From the NCBI GenBank assembly GCA_017656305.1, contig JACDOG010000018.1, positions 1 through 40,701 on the forward strand: a DNA stretch of 40,701 nucleotides, in the 5' to 3' direction. Of the stretch, positions 1 through 7,510 are shown piece after piece (the first letter of the stretch is position 1; each line of letters opens with the position of its first letter). The position numbers and the translations under genes are program-made. Source of the stretch: Thermoanaerobacteraceae bacterium (GTDB lineage: Bacteria; Bacillota; JADQBR01). Under the pieces are notes generated by a model, which did not search any database, was not told the origin of the DNA, and was given only the letters and a program-made list of their open reading frames with translations.

Positions 1-12
1 AGGGCTTGACCT
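1..12 (+). rRNA. 3' end of 23S rRNA (partial)
   Basis: The first dozen bases (AGGGCTTGACCT) match the usual last bases of Firmicute 23S rRNA, which end in a GGTCGAGGRCTTRACC-like string. A 5S gene follows about 70 bases later, as in a normal rRNA operon. Only the extreme 3' end lies inside the window, so the call depends on context. Confidence 0.6.
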
Positions 13-83
13 CATACTGCGGTGAATATGCTTCACTGTGTTGTTTTGAAAGAACTTCTCTTAAAAATAATAACGCTTACAGG

Positions 84-201
<118 letters not shown>

Positions 202-212
202 CTTAATTTTTT

Positions 213-245
213 CAGTGGAGGTTATTGTACCTCCACTGTTTTTAT
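213..245 (+). terminator. rRNA operon terminator
   Basis: A perfect 10-bp stem (CAGTGGAGGT at 213-222 with ACCTCCACTG at 229-238) and a 6-nt loop are followed by a T run. It lies 11 bases after the 5S gene and ends the rRNA operon. Confidence 0.93.
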
Positions 246-302
246 GTTTGCTTATAATGCGTCCTAAAACATTTGTGATACAAACGAATTTTTGAAAAAA
301 TC

Positions 303-338
303 TTGATTAACGTATTAAATTAGTATAAAATGTATAAT
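303..338 (+). promoter_or_regulatory. Probable promoter of the nickel operon
   Basis: A perfect TATAAT lies at 333-338 in a very AT-rich stretch, but no good -35 sits 17 bases upstream of it. An alternative pairing is TTGATT (303-308) with TATAAA (324-329), 15 bases apart. Either would start the transcript near 336-346, just before the first CCATGAAGGT copy. Confidence 0.45.
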
Positions 339-344
339 AGACAA

Positions 345-480
345 AGCAGCCATGAAGGTTGCGGGAAAAATATTTTTCGACAATGCATGCGGGAGAAAAG
401 ACCATGAAGGTCAGGCTGGTAAAGGAGCCAGACTGCTTCATGGTTTATTTTCATTTTCCCAAAAGAAATGTTGAAGGAGT
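345..480 (+). promoter_or_regulatory. Structured leader with CCATGAAGGT repeats
   Basis: The untranslated leader before the DUF3842 gene contains two direct copies of CCATGAAGGT (350-359 and 402-411) and one complement CTTCATGG (436-443). The second copy forms a long hairpin with it: stem 399-409/436-446, a GT bulge, then an inner stem 412-419/428-435 with one mismatch, then a moderately T-rich tail. The first copy could pair with the same complement, so two mutually exclusive folds are possible, as in an attenuator or riboswitch. A perfect palindrome (365-378) lies between. I could not match it to the NiCo, cobalamin or Moco riboswitch consensus as I remember them. A metal-responsive role is an inference from the genes downstream. 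Confidence 0.5.
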
Positions 481-485
481 AAGCC

Positions 486-902
486 ATGCAGATTGCAGTT
501 ATTGATGGTCAGGGCGGCGGTATTGGTAAACATATCGTGGAAAAAATTCGACGGGCATTTGCCGACAAAGTGACCATTATCGCACTGGGTACCAATTCCG
601 TGGCAACTTCCCAAATGTTAAAGGCCGGGGCCAATGAAGGTGCGACGGGAGAAAATGCTATCTGTCATACTGTGCGGAAAATGGATATTATCATTGGTTC
701 CGTGGCAATTTTAGCTGCCAATTCCATGTTGGGCGAGCTGACCCCCAGAATGGCCCAGGCAATCGGTGAAGCAGAGGCTGTGAAAGTGTTGCTGCCTATC
801 AATCGTTCGCGTATTCAAATTGTCGGTGCTGCTGATGAACCGTTGCCCCATCAAATTGATGAGGTAATAGAATACTTGAAGAAACTGCTTGAGGAGGAAT
901 AA
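486..902 (+). CDS. DUF3842 family protein
   Basis: This 138-aa protein is of the DUF3842 type, to which I can assign no established function. It opens with a beta strand and a glycine-rich loop (VIDGQGGGIGK, residues 5-15) like a nucleotide-binding Rossmann or P-loop turn. Other visible features are a Cys-His pair (C60, H61), hydrophobic strands at 28-34 and 67-77, and a conserved-looking segment VLLPINRSRIQIVG (101-114). There is no signal peptide or membrane segment, so it is probably cytosolic. A good ribosome-binding site (GAAGGAG) precedes the ATG. It is the first gene of the operon and lies 3 bases before the CooT-like gene, so a role in nickel or cobalt handling is inferred from context only. 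Confidence 0.85.
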   Translation: MQIAVIDGQGGGIGKHIVEKIRRAFADKVTIIALGTNSVATSQMLKAGANEGATGENAICHTVRKMDIIIGSVAILAANSMLGELTPRMAQAIGEAEAVKVLLPINRSRIQIVGAADEPLPHQIDEVIEYLKKLLEEE

Positions 903-905
903 GCA

Positions 906-1097
906 ATGTGTGAAGCCAATGCTTATTTGCACAAGGACGGTAGTGAAGAGCTGCTCATGGAAAGCGTAGACAAGGTTCTTCCCCAGGAAGACGGGTTGTT
1001 ACTGGAAAATATTTTTGGACAGAGAAAGTTTATTAAGGCCCGCATCAAGGAGATGAAATTGGTTGACCACCGCATAATTTTAGAGGAAACCAAGTAG
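906..1097 (+). CDS. CooT-family nickel-binding protein
   Basis: This 63-aa protein resembles CooT, the small nickel-binding protein linked to carbon monoxide dehydrogenase maturation in Rhodospirillum rubrum. It keeps Cys2 right after the start (MCEANAYL), the residue that binds nickel in CooT dimers, and the family-like stretch GQRKFIKARIKEM (38-50). It is a small beta-rich cytosolic protein. The ribosome-binding site (GAGGAG) lies within the end of the DUF3842 gene, so the two are probably co-translated. A terminator-like hairpin follows it, so the first two genes may be made in larger amounts than the transporter behind them. Confidence 0.85.
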   Translation: MCEANAYLHKDGSEELLMESVDKVLPQEDGLLLENIFGQRKFIKARIKEMKLVDHRIILEETK

Positions 1098-1117
1098 AAT
1101 AGTTTCAGGACTTAAAC

Positions 1118-1165
1118 CATGAAGGTTTGCTGTAGGTATCGCAGCACTTCATGTTTTTTTTTTTT
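1118..1165 (+). terminator. Internal terminator/attenuator with CATGAAG stem
   Basis: CATGAAG (1118-1124) pairs with CTTCATG (1147-1153); after a GTT bulge an inner stem TGCTG/CAGCA (1128-1132/1142-1146) closes the loop. Twelve T's follow (1154-1165). This is a textbook intrinsic terminator, yet it sits inside the operon between cooT and the fmdE-like gene, so it probably sets partial read-through. Its stem base matches the leader hairpin at 399-446. Confidence 0.85.
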
Positions 1166-1183
1166 AAAAAAGGGGGGAGAAAA

Positions 1184-1786
1184 TTGTGTGAAGTTTTCGG
1201 CCCATGGGAGGAGGCAGTGAAGTTTCACGGACATTCCTGTCCCGGGTTGGCAATGGGTGTCCGTGCCGGTCAAATTGCCCTGGAGAGGTTAAGGGTTACC
1301 AGGGCTGGTGATGAAGAATTGGTGGCGATTGTGGAAACGGATGCATGTGGTGTTGACGGTATACAGGTAATCACCGGGTGTACCTTGGGCAAAGGAAATC
1401 TATTTTTTAAAGATTACGGCAAGCAGGCTTATACCGTAGCAAAACGCGGCACGGGAGAAGCTGTGCGGGTGCTTTTTAAACCGCTTGAACTTGCCGGGGA
1501 ACAACGCCAGCTGCGGCAGAAGGTTGCATCGGGAGAAGCAACGGAAGAGGAGCAAAGCCGGTTTAAGCAACTGCGGGAATCGCTGATTGAGCGTATACTG
1601 CATGGGCCGGCGGAAGAAATTTGTGTCATTAAAGAGAAGCGGGTGAAATTACCGGGACGTGCGCAAATTTTTCCGTCTGTAAAGTGTGACAGGTGTGGGG
1701 AATATTTCATGGAGCCGAGAGGACGACTGCAAAACGGCAGGATAGTTTGCCTGGGATGCTTTGAAAATTATGACCGCAATTTATAG
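1184..1786 (+). CDS. FmdE-family metal-binding protein
   Basis: This protein of about 200 aa resembles FmdE, a family named after subunit E of molybdenum formylmethanofuran dehydrogenase that also occurs alone in anaerobes without methanogenesis. Visible motifs are FHGHSCPG (14-21) and ACGVDGIQVITGC (54-66), which supply Cys and His metal ligands, and a C-terminal zinc ribbon (CDRC ... CLGC). I chose TTG at 1184 because GGGGGGAGA lies 4-6 bases upstream. An in-frame ATG at 1151 lies inside the terminator hairpin and would encode a run of Phe, so it is unlikely. Lying directly before the transporter genes, it may buffer or deliver the imported metal (inference). Confidence 0.85.
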   Translation: MCEVFGPWEEAVKFHGHSCPGLAMGVRAGQIALERLRVTRAGDEELVAIVETDACGVDGIQVITGCTLGKGNLFFKDYGKQAYTVAKRGTGEAVRVLFKPLELAGEQRQLRQKVASGEATEEEQSRFKQLRESLIERILHGPAEEICVIKEKRVKLPGRAQIFPSVKCDRCGEYFMEPRGRLQNGRIVCLGCFENYDRNL

Positions 1787-1798
1787 GAGGGATATAAA

Positions 1799-2446
1799 AT
1801 GCATATACCGGACGGGTTTCTTAATTGGCAGACCTGTGCCACAACTGCGGCTGCAAGTTCCGGTTATTTGATGACCGCCCTGTATAAGACTGGTGCCCGG
1901 CTTAACCAAAAACAAATACCGTTAATGGGAGTAATGGGTGCCTTCATCTTTGCGGCGCAGATGGTCAACTTTCCCATTGCCGGAGGCACTTCGGGGCACC
2001 TTGCTGGCGGTACGCTGGCTGCAACAGTATTCGGACCATGGGTGGCCAGTATTATTATGACCAGTGTTTTAGTGATTCAATGGCTGTTTATGAACGATGG
2101 CGGCCTGACGGTACTGGGAGCCAACGTGTTAAACTTGGCAGTAATTGGGCCGTGGGTAGGCTACCTGGTTTATATCCTGTTTACCAAGCTGTTCCCGAAG
2201 AAGGGTTATGTTACCGGTGCGTTCCTGGGCGCCTGGCTGTCAGTGCTTGCGGCAGCCGGGGCGGTGGGAATTGAACTGGCGGCTTCCGGAACTATCGAGC
2301 TGTCGGTTGTACTGCCGGTCATTCTATTCTGGCATGCACTGATTGGTATCGGTGAAGGTATTATTACCAGCGCGGTTCTGATATATTTGGAGAAAAACAA
2401 CTGGCCGCTGGTGAAAAAGGCTGCGGAGGTGCATGTCAATGGATAG
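1799..2446 (+). CDS. nikM: Nickel/cobalt ECF transporter substrate-binding subunit (NikM/CbiM)
   Basis: This 215-aa integral membrane protein is the substrate-capture component of an ECF-type nickel/cobalt importer. It begins MHIPDGF, the signature of NikM/CbiM, in which the N-terminal amine and His2 bind the metal deep in the protein; a third ligand, His67 in SGHLAGG, is also at the expected place. Several hydrophobic segments follow. The strong ribosome-binding site GGAGGG precedes the ATG. Sequence alone does not separate nickel from cobalt; the CooT neighbour and the PDGLE-type partner favour nickel. If the substrate were cobalt, the symbol would be cbiM. Confidence 0.9.
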   Translation: MHIPDGFLNWQTCATTAAASSGYLMTALYKTGARLNQKQIPLMGVMGAFIFAAQMVNFPIAGGTSGHLAGGTLAATVFGPWVASIIMTSVLVIQWLFMNDGGLTVLGANVLNLAVIGPWVGYLVYILFTKLFPKKGYVTGAFLGAWLSVLAAAGAVGIELAASGTIELSVVLPVILFWHALIGIGEGIITSAVLIYLEKNNWPLVKKAAEVHVNG

Positions 2447-2720
2447 ACGGGCGGTGCGTTTATTACTGGTTACGGTGGTTGTGGTTCTGGTGTTGGCGCC
2501 ATTTGCCTCTTCATTTCCCGACGGGTTGGAGCGCGTGGCGGAAGACCTGGGCTTTTTGTCGGCTAACCACATGTCGGAAATAAATGTTGCCATCATGCCT
2601 GACTACGAGGTTCCCGGTTTGGGAGGCTATACCGGCACAGTGCTGACCGGCCTGTTCGGTGTGGCAGTCACCTTTCTGTTGACTGTAGGTTTGGGCAAGC
2701 TGTTTATCCAGAAAAAATAG
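2439..2720 (+). CDS. PDGLE-domain small subunit of the nickel/cobalt transporter (NikN-like)
   Basis: This small membrane protein (93 aa from the chosen start) has two membrane segments (about residues 5-25 and 66-86) around an extracytoplasmic loop that contains PDGLERVAEDLGF, the mark of the PDGLE domain found in NikN and in fused NikMN proteins. It assists metal loading of NikM. The ATG at 2439 is preferred because GGAGGT lies 8 bases upstream; the ATG at 2433 is only 2 bases from it. The gene overlaps the end of nikM, which suggests translational coupling. Confidence 0.85.
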   Translation: MDRRAVRLLLVTVVVVLVLAPFASSFPDGLERVAEDLGFLSANHMSEINVAIMPDYEVPGLGGYTGTVLTGLFGVAVTFLLTVGLGKLFIQKK

Positions 2721-2747
2721 CTTACTGCATTTCAAGGAGGGAGACTT

Positions 2748-3551
2748 ATGCCCTGCGGCAGGGAAAACTATAGCAAAAAGAAAAACTTTATTCACAACTT
2801 GGATGCCAGGGTGAAATTGATCACCTGCATGCTGTCGATTGTTTTGCTGGTCAACATTTACTCGGCCAAAGTGCTGACTGTGGCAGTTGCTGTCATTTTG
2901 TTCTCCCTCCTTGCGGCAAGAGTTTCCCTGAAAACTATTGTTGGCCGTGCTGCCATTACCCTTTTCTTCATTGGTGGTATTTTACTTTTCCTGCCGTTTA
3001 CACACGGCAAGACCACCTGGGTAATTTCCTTGGCAGGCATTGCCCTCCCGGTGAGCCTGGAAGGCCTGGTACTGGCGGGAACACTGGCATTGCGAACCCT
3101 GTCGGCTATACTGTTAATGGTGTTTTTGACGGAAACAACTACCCGCGCCGAGTTGCTGTCGGCAATAAAGCAGTTGCCGGTTCCTCCCGTGTTCAGCCAA
3201 TTGATCGATTTTACCTGGCGTTACTTTATGGTAATAAAGTCGGAACTGCAGCGGATGCAGCGAGCGCAAAAAGCCAGAGGGTATGTTATGAAAGCATATT
3301 TTAACCTGCAGACGTTGAAAATAGTGTCGCAAACTATAGGTGCCATGTTCATGCGGTCATACAGTCGTGCGGAAAGAGTGCACTGGGCTATGCTGTCCCG
3401 TGCGTACGGTGCCAGGGACTGGACCTATAAAATGCATAATAACAGGGCCCGAATAGAAGATTATGTTTGGGGAATTTCATTTTTAGCGATAGTGCTGATT
3501 TTACTGATGTGGGATAAAGGGGGCAGTCAATGGATACAGCTATTAAAGTAA
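2748..3551 (+). CDS. cbiQ: Energy-coupling factor transmembrane protein CbiQ
   Basis: This 267-aa protein is the T component that links the substrate-binding membrane unit to the ATPase. It begins with the family-typical LDARVKLIT region (about 18-26), has several membrane helices, and carries the two cytoplasmic coupling motifs, seen as QKARGY (about 176-181) and SRAYGARDW (about 216-224), which contact the ATPase. AAGGAGGG precedes the ATG. The end overlaps the start of cbiO by 22 bases, which supports a fixed ratio of the two subunits. It could equally be named nikQ. Confidence 0.92.
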   Translation: MPCGRENYSKKKNFIHNLDARVKLITCMLSIVLLVNIYSAKVLTVAVAVILFSLLAARVSLKTIVGRAAITLFFIGGILLFLPFTHGKTTWVISLAGIALPVSLEGLVLAGTLALRTLSAILLMVFLTETTTRAELLSAIKQLPVPPVFSQLIDFTWRYFMVIKSELQRMQRAQKARGYVMKAYFNLQTLKIVSQTIGAMFMRSYSRAERVHWAMLSRAYGARDWTYKMHNNRARIEDYVWGISFLAIVLILLMWDKGGSQWIQLLK

Positions 3552-4360
3552 GCAATTTGTCGTATCATTATCAAGATGGTACTGAAGCGTTGCGGGACAT
3601 CTTCTTTACGGTACCCCGGGGTAAAAGGGTGGTTTTAATGGGCCATAACGGTGCCGGCAAGTCAACTCTCCTTTTACATTTCAACGGTATTTTTCTGCCG
3701 CAGCAGGGTACGGTGGAAGTCTTGGGGATACCGGTAAGCGAAGAGAACGAAAATCGCGTCAGGCAGCTGGTGGGCATAGTATTTCAGGATCCCGATGATC
3801 AGGTGTTTTCCAGTAATGTTTGGGACGATGTTGCCTTTGGCCCTATTAATATGGGGTTGAGTAAAGAAGAGGTGAAAAATCGAGTGGCAGAAGCATTACA
3901 AATTCTTGGTATTGATAGCCTGAGAAACCATGCGCCTTATCAGCTTAGCTACGGGCAGAAAAAAAGAGTGGCAATTGCAGGGGTACTGGCTATGGCTCCG
4001 GAAATTATTATTTTTGATGAGCCCATGGCATTTTTAGATCCCCGGGGGCAGGAAAGTTTATTAAATATCTTACATAATTTTCACCGGCAGGGAAAAACCT
4101 TGATAGTAGCGACCCATGACGTGGACTTTGCGGCAAACTGGGCTGATCAGGTGGTAATTTTAAAAGAAGGAACGGTGTTTGCTGACGGGGGTGTTGAGCT
4201 TTTGGCGGATGCGGAGTTGGTTGCCGAAGCGGGTTTGCGGCAGCCGGTTATTACCCGGCTGTTTGCGGAAGTGCTGGGGAAAGAAACTGATCTTCCCGTA
4301 ACTTTTGATCAGGGTAAAGAGTTGTTAAAGGCATTAATTGACAAACACAAAAGTTTCTGA
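3530..4360 (+). CDS. cbiO: Energy-coupling factor ABC ATPase CbiO
   Basis: This 276-aa ATPase powers nickel/cobalt uptake. All ABC motifs are present in order: Walker [10 protein letters not shown] (38-46), Q-loop [10 protein letters not shown] (about 84-93), signature LSYGQKKR (about 139-146), Walker B IIIFDEP and H-loop ATHD. The PDDQ after the Q-loop is typical of ECF ATPases. Only one ATPase gene is present, so it would act as a homodimer. It starts inside cbiQ, and its last codons overlap the promoter of cysK. Confidence 0.95.
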   Translation: MDTAIKVSNLSYHYQDGTEALRDIFFTVPRGKRVVLMGHNGAGKSTLLLHFNGIFLPQQGTVEVLGIPVSEENENRVRQLVGIVFQDPDDQVFSSNVWDDVAFGPINMGLSKEEVKNRVAEALQILGIDSLRNHAPYQLSYGQKKRVAIAGVLAMAPEIIIFDEPMAFLDPRGQESLLNILHNFHRQGKTLIVATHDVDFAANWADQVVILKEGTVFADGGVELLADAELVAEAGLRQPVITRLFAEVLGKETDLPVTFDQGKELLKALIDKHKSF

Positions 4361-4366
4361 TACAAT
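4338..4366 (+). promoter_or_regulatory. Sigma-A promoter of cysK
   Basis: TTGACA (4338-4343), a 17-base spacer and TACAAT (4361-4366) form a near-consensus housekeeping promoter lying over the last codons of cbiO. It would start transcription near 4373, about 40 bases before cysK. This separates cysK from the nickel operon although no terminator lies between them. Confidence 0.8.
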
Positions 4367-4412
4367 ACCAGTAAAACATATAAGAATACTAGGAAATGAA
4401 AGGGGAAAAACA

Positions 4413-5336
4413 ATGCGTACGGCCAATAATGTGGTAGACTTGATCGGACAGACTCCTGTTGTCAGGCTCAATCGCTTACCTTCGCAGGCAGATGCGGAAG
4501 TTTATGTTAAGCTGGAAGCGTTTAACCCGGGAGGAAGCTTGAAAGACAGGATAGCTTTCAGCATGATTGAAGCAGCTGAAAAGGAAGGCAAGTTAAAACC
4601 CGGGATGACTATTGTGGAACCTACCAGCGGCAATACGGGCATCGGTTTGGCGATGATAGCTGCGGCAAAAGGCTATCGTTTGATACTGGTTATGCCGGAT
4701 ACAATGAGTATTGAAAGGCGTAAACTGATGGCTGCCTATGGTGCGGAATTTGTTTTGACACCGGGTAATGAGGGTATGAAAGGGGCTGTGGCCAAGGCCA
4801 ACGAACTGGCCGGCCAGGAAGGCTATTTTATGCCGCAGCAGTTTGAAAATCCGGCCAATCCGCTGATTCATGAGAAAACCACGGCACAGGAGGTCCTGGA
4901 ACAGATGCCGGAACTGGATGCTTTCGTTGCCGGTGTGGGCACTGGGGGCACGGTTACCGGTGTAGGCAGGGTGCTGAAGGAGCAAAAAGGCGATGTTCGG
5001 ATTGTAGCGGTGGAACCAAAGGATTCGCCGGTAATTTCTGGTGGGCAACCGGGCCCGCACAAAATTCAAGGTATCGGTGCCGGCTTTATTCCCGAGGTAC
5101 TGGACACGGAGCTTTTGGACGAAGTCATAACCGTGTCCAATGAGGATGCCATGGAGACTGCCAGAAGAATGGCGAAAGAGGAAGGTTTGCTGGTTGGCAT
5201 CTCCAGTGGCGCTGCAGTTTGGGCGGCCCTGCAGGTTGCCAAAAAACTTGGCCAGGGTAAAAAAGTACTTGCCATTGTCCCCGATACCGGCGAACGTTAT
5301 TTAACCACGGAACTCTTTAAGTTTAAAGACGATTAG
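4413..5336 (+). CDS. cysK: Cysteine synthase A (O-acetylserine sulfhydrylase)
   Basis: This 307-aa PLP enzyme makes cysteine from O-acetylserine and sulfide. The PLP-binding lysine is K44 in NPGGSLKDR; the substrate loop TSGNTG (71-76) and the phosphate-binding GTGGT are intact. Length is normal for CysK. The ATG at 4413 follows AGGGG and matches the family start; the open frame reaches back to 4338, but that part overlaps the promoter. Cystathionine beta-synthase-like relatives share the fold, but no extra CBS domains are present. It has its own promoter inside cbiO. Confidence 0.93.
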   Translation: MRTANNVVDLIGQTPVVRLNRLPSQADAEVYVKLEAFNPGGSLKDRIAFSMIEAAEKEGKLKPGMTIVEPTSGNTGIGLAMIAAAKGYRLILVMPDTMSIERRKLMAAYGAEFVLTPGNEGMKGAVAKANELAGQEGYFMPQQFENPANPLIHEKTTAQEVLEQMPELDAFVAGVGTGGTVTGVGRVLKEQKGDVRIVAVEPKDSPVISGGQPGPHKIQGIGAGFIPEVLDTELLDEVITVSNEDAMETARRMAKEEGLLVGISSGAAVWAALQVAKKLGQGKKVLAIVPDTGERYLTTELFKFKDD

Positions 5337-5410
5337 AAAATTATTATCCGGTTATATAAAAACTTTCAGTTATTAGCGTTTCAAAAATGAAACTCTAATT
5401 GAAAGGTGAT

Positions 5411-5462
5411 ATTAAATTTAAACACATTTGGAGTATACTGTAACACCTGTAAGCTTACAGGT
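5411..5462. promoter_or_regulatory. Perfect 18-bp palindrome behind a promoter-like sequence
   Basis: The string at 5445-5462 (ACCTGTAAG followed by its exact reverse complement) is a perfect palindrome without a spacer, as expected for a dimeric repressor site. Six bases upstream is TATACT (5434-5439), a good -10; the possible -35 (ATTAAA, 5411-5416, 17 bases away) is poor. No + strand gene follows before the hairpin at 5525, so the transcript, if real, would be short and noncoding. The regulator is unknown. Confidence 0.4.
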
Positions 5463-5524
5463 ACTAATTTGACTTAGTTGGATAGTTTTTTATGCAACGC
5501 TAGTGATTTTCCGTGAATATTTTG

Positions 5525-5556
5525 AGGCCATGAAGGTATGCTACCATTCATGGCCT
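5525..5556. terminator. Hairpin between convergent genes, CCATGAA family
   Basis: AGGCCATGAA (5525-5534) pairs with TTCATGGCCT (5547-5556), continued by GGTA/TACC (5535-5538/5542-5545) around a 3-base loop with one bulged A. It lies between cysK and the convergent small gene, so it could stop transcription from either side, although the T tract is short. Its 5' arm repeats the CCATGAAGGT string of the two hairpins in the nickel operon. Confidence 0.6.
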
Positions 5557-5578
5557 TTACGTTTGCGCAAAAAAATTG

Positions 5579-5770
5579 TTAGGATTTTCTTTTTTGAGTT
5601 TTATCCGCAAGCTCTGCAGCTGCTTCCATGTTAACACGAGTCATGGGCTCATTGTCCGGGCTGTAAATGATAGCTTTTCCATCATTTTCTTTATTTTTCA
5701 AAGCACCCCGTTTTACCCGGTTGACAAAAGTGTCTTCAGTGTCCGGCAGCACGAGCTTTTCGTTGCCCAT
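5579..5770 (-). CDS. Small hydrophilic protein of unknown function
   Basis: A 63-aa, highly charged protein without Cys, signal peptide or membrane segment. I do not recognise the family. It begins MGNEKLVLPD and ends in a lysine-rich tail (DKTQKRKS). The start at 5770 is supported by GGGAGGTG 7-8 bases upstream on the - strand; a GTG three codons further upstream overlaps that site and is less likely. It is the only - strand gene in the window, divergent from nadE and convergent with cysK. A small spore-core or DNA-associated protein is conceivable from its size and charge, but nothing shows it. Confidence 0.7.
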   Translation of the reverse strand: MGNEKLVLPDTEDTFVNRVKRGALKNKENDGKAIIYSPDNEPMTRVNMEAAAELADKTQKRKS

Positions 5771-5892
5771 TTCAATCACCTCCCAATTTAGTATGTGGTT
5801 AATTCGTATGCATTAATGTTGCTGTTTTGCTGACAGTACTACCAGCTTCTGTATGGCAAAGGCATTAGAGGTTTTGCGGCGCTTAAAATCTC

Positions 5893-5921
5893 TTGTTAAA
5901 ATGATGCAAAAATTATACAAT
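5893..5921 (+). promoter_or_regulatory. Promoter of nadE-yebC
   Basis: TTGTTA (5893-5898), a 17-base spacer and TACAAT (5916-5921) lie about 48 bases before nadE. A second TATAAT (5922-5927) directly follows and could serve instead, but has a poorer -35. Confidence 0.6.
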
Positions 5922-5968
5922 TATAATGTTAAAGGATTTTTGCTACTATTTAACCGGGAGGTAACCCA

Positions 5969-6694
5969 GTGGATTATTTACAGGTAAAAGAACAGATAGT
6001 TAACTGGATAAAAGAACAGGTAGTGGCAGCCGGTGCCAAGGGTACGGTTGTCGGTTTATCAGGAGGCATTGATTCTTCAGTTGTTGCGGCATTGTGTCAG
6101 GAAGCTTTCCCTGATAGCAACCTGGGGGTGATTATGCCCTGCCAGAGTGACCCGCGGGATGCTACTCTGGCAAAGGAACTGGCTGAGAAACTAAACATCC
6201 GGTATGAAGAAGTGGACCTGACACAAACTTACCTGACCTTGCTTGACAGTGTTAACGGTCACGAGGCTCCGCAAATGGCCAAGGCCAATATCAAGCCGCG
6301 GCTGCGGATGACCACGCTGTATTTTTATGCGGCAAAGAATAATTACCTGGTTGCAGGTACCGGTAACCGCAGCGAACTGTTTACCGGGTATTTTACCAAG
6401 TACGGTGATGGCGGCGTTGACATAGAGCCTATCGGGGGCCTGGTAAAGTCCCAGGTCAGGGAACTGGCAAAGCTGCTAAGAGTTCCCGAAAGCATCATTT
6501 CCCGGCCGCCAACAGCCGGTCTGTGGGAAGGACAGACAGACGAAGAGGAAATGCAGATCAGCTATGCGGAATTGGATGAATATATTTTGTATGGAAAAGG
6601 GTCGGACCGGGTAAGGAAAGTGGCCGAGCAACTGCATAAAAGCAGTGAGCATAAACGAAATATGCCTCCGGTATTTGAGGTTAAACAAGGATAA
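5969..6694 (+). CDS. nadE: NAD+ synthase, ammonia-dependent
   Basis: This 241-aa enzyme amidates nicotinic acid adenine dinucleotide to NAD+, the last step of NAD synthesis. The ATP-pyrophosphatase motif SGGIDSS is at 31-37, and GTGNRSE, typical of NadE substrate binding, lies near residue 130. There is no N-terminal glutaminase domain, so it should use free ammonia. The GTG start is set by GGGAGGT six bases upstream. It lies 26 bases before yebC and probably shares its transcript. Confidence 0.93.
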   Translation: MDYLQVKEQIVNWIKEQVVAAGAKGTVVGLSGGIDSSVVAALCQEAFPDSNLGVIMPCQSDPRDATLAKELAEKLNIRYEEVDLTQTYLTLLDSVNGHEAPQMAKANIKPRLRMTTLYFYAAKNNYLVAGTGNRSELFTGYFTKYGDGGVDIEPIGGLVKSQVRELAKLLRVPESIISRPPTAGLWEGQTDEEEMQISYAELDEYILYGKGSDRVRKVAEQLHKSSEHKRNMPPVFEVKQG

Positions 6695-6720
6695 AACTTC
6701 AACAAAAGGAGGATGGAAAG

Positions 6721-7473
6721 ATGGCAGGACATTCCAAGTGGGCCAATATTAAGCATAAAAAAGCACGCATGGACGCGAAAAAGGGCAAGATTTTCACCAA
6801 AATTGCCAAGGAGCTTACCGTGGCAGCCAAGCAGGGTGGCGGTGACCCCGAAGCCAACCCGCGTTTGAAAGCGGCAATCCAGAAAGCCAAGGATGCAAAC
6901 ATGCCCAATGATAATATAGAAAGAGCAATTAAAAAAGGTACCGGGGAAATTGAAGGTGTGGTTTACGAGGAAATGACTTACGAGGGTTACGGCCCGGCAG
7001 GAGTGGCAATCTTGCTGGATGTTGCCACTGACAACCGTAACCGTACTGCCGGTGAAATTCGCCACCTTTTCTCCAAACACGGCGGAAACCTGGGTGAGTC
7101 CGGCTGTGTGGCCTGGATGTTTGACAGGAAAGGCTACATGACTATGAAACTGTCTGATGATATGGACGAGGAAGAATTAATGTTAATGGCAATAGAGTGT
7201 GGGGCCGAGGACGTTAGTATCGAAGAAGGCACTCTGGAAGTTGTTACGGAACCCGACGATTTGGAAGAGGTGAAACGACAAATGGAAGAACAGGGTTTGC
7301 AGTTTAATGTGGCGGAAATCACCATGATACCAAAGAATACCGTTAAGGTAACCGACGAGGGTGAGGCGGAGAAGCTGCTAAAGCTTATGGAAGTCCTGGA
7401 AGACCATGATGATGTGCAGAACGTCTATGCTAACTTTGATATAGATGACGGTTTAATGGAAAAGATAGGCTAG
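6721..7473 (+). CDS. yebC: YebC/PmpR-family protein
   Basis: This 250-aa protein begins [15 protein letters not shown], the invariant start of the YebC family, and keeps the [11 protein letters not shown] block typical of it. Family members have been described as DNA-binding regulators and as factors that help ribosomes through difficult peptide stretches. The acidic C-terminal domain and full length look normal. AGGAGG precedes the ATG. YebC often lies beside ruvC, and here only bofC separates them. The stop codon lies inside the terminator stem that follows. Confidence 0.93.
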   Translation: MAGHSKWANIKHKKARMDAKKGKIFTKIAKELTVAAKQGGGDPEANPRLKAAIQKAKDANMPNDNIERAIKKGTGEIEGVVYEEMTYEGYGPAGVAILLDVATDNRNRTAGEIRHLFSKHGGNLGESGCVAWMFDRKGYMTMKLSDDMDEEELMLMAIECGAEDVSIEEGTLEVVTEPDDLEEVKRQMEEQGLQFNVAEITMIPKNTVKVTDEGEAEKLLKLMEVLEDHDDVQNVYANFDIDDGLMEKIG

Positions 7474-7502
7474 CTTGAGAAACTAGTTTCTCAAGCTTTT
7501 TT
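7472..7502 (+). terminator. Terminator of nadE-yebC
   Basis: A 26-base perfect inverted repeat (7472-7497, arms of 13) begins within the yebC stop codon and runs into a T run. Loop bases come from the centre of the repeat. Confidence 0.9.
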
Positions 7503-7510
7503 AATATCTA

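Noticed and set aside
345-480. Known NiCo, cobalamin or Moco riboswitch in the nickel-operon leader
   Set aside because: The conserved strings of these classes, as far as I know them, are not present; only the repeat-based fold is visible.
1151-1183. Upstream ATG start for the FmdE-like gene
   Set aside because: The ATG is part of the terminator hairpin and the T run would encode Phe residues; no ribosome site precedes it.
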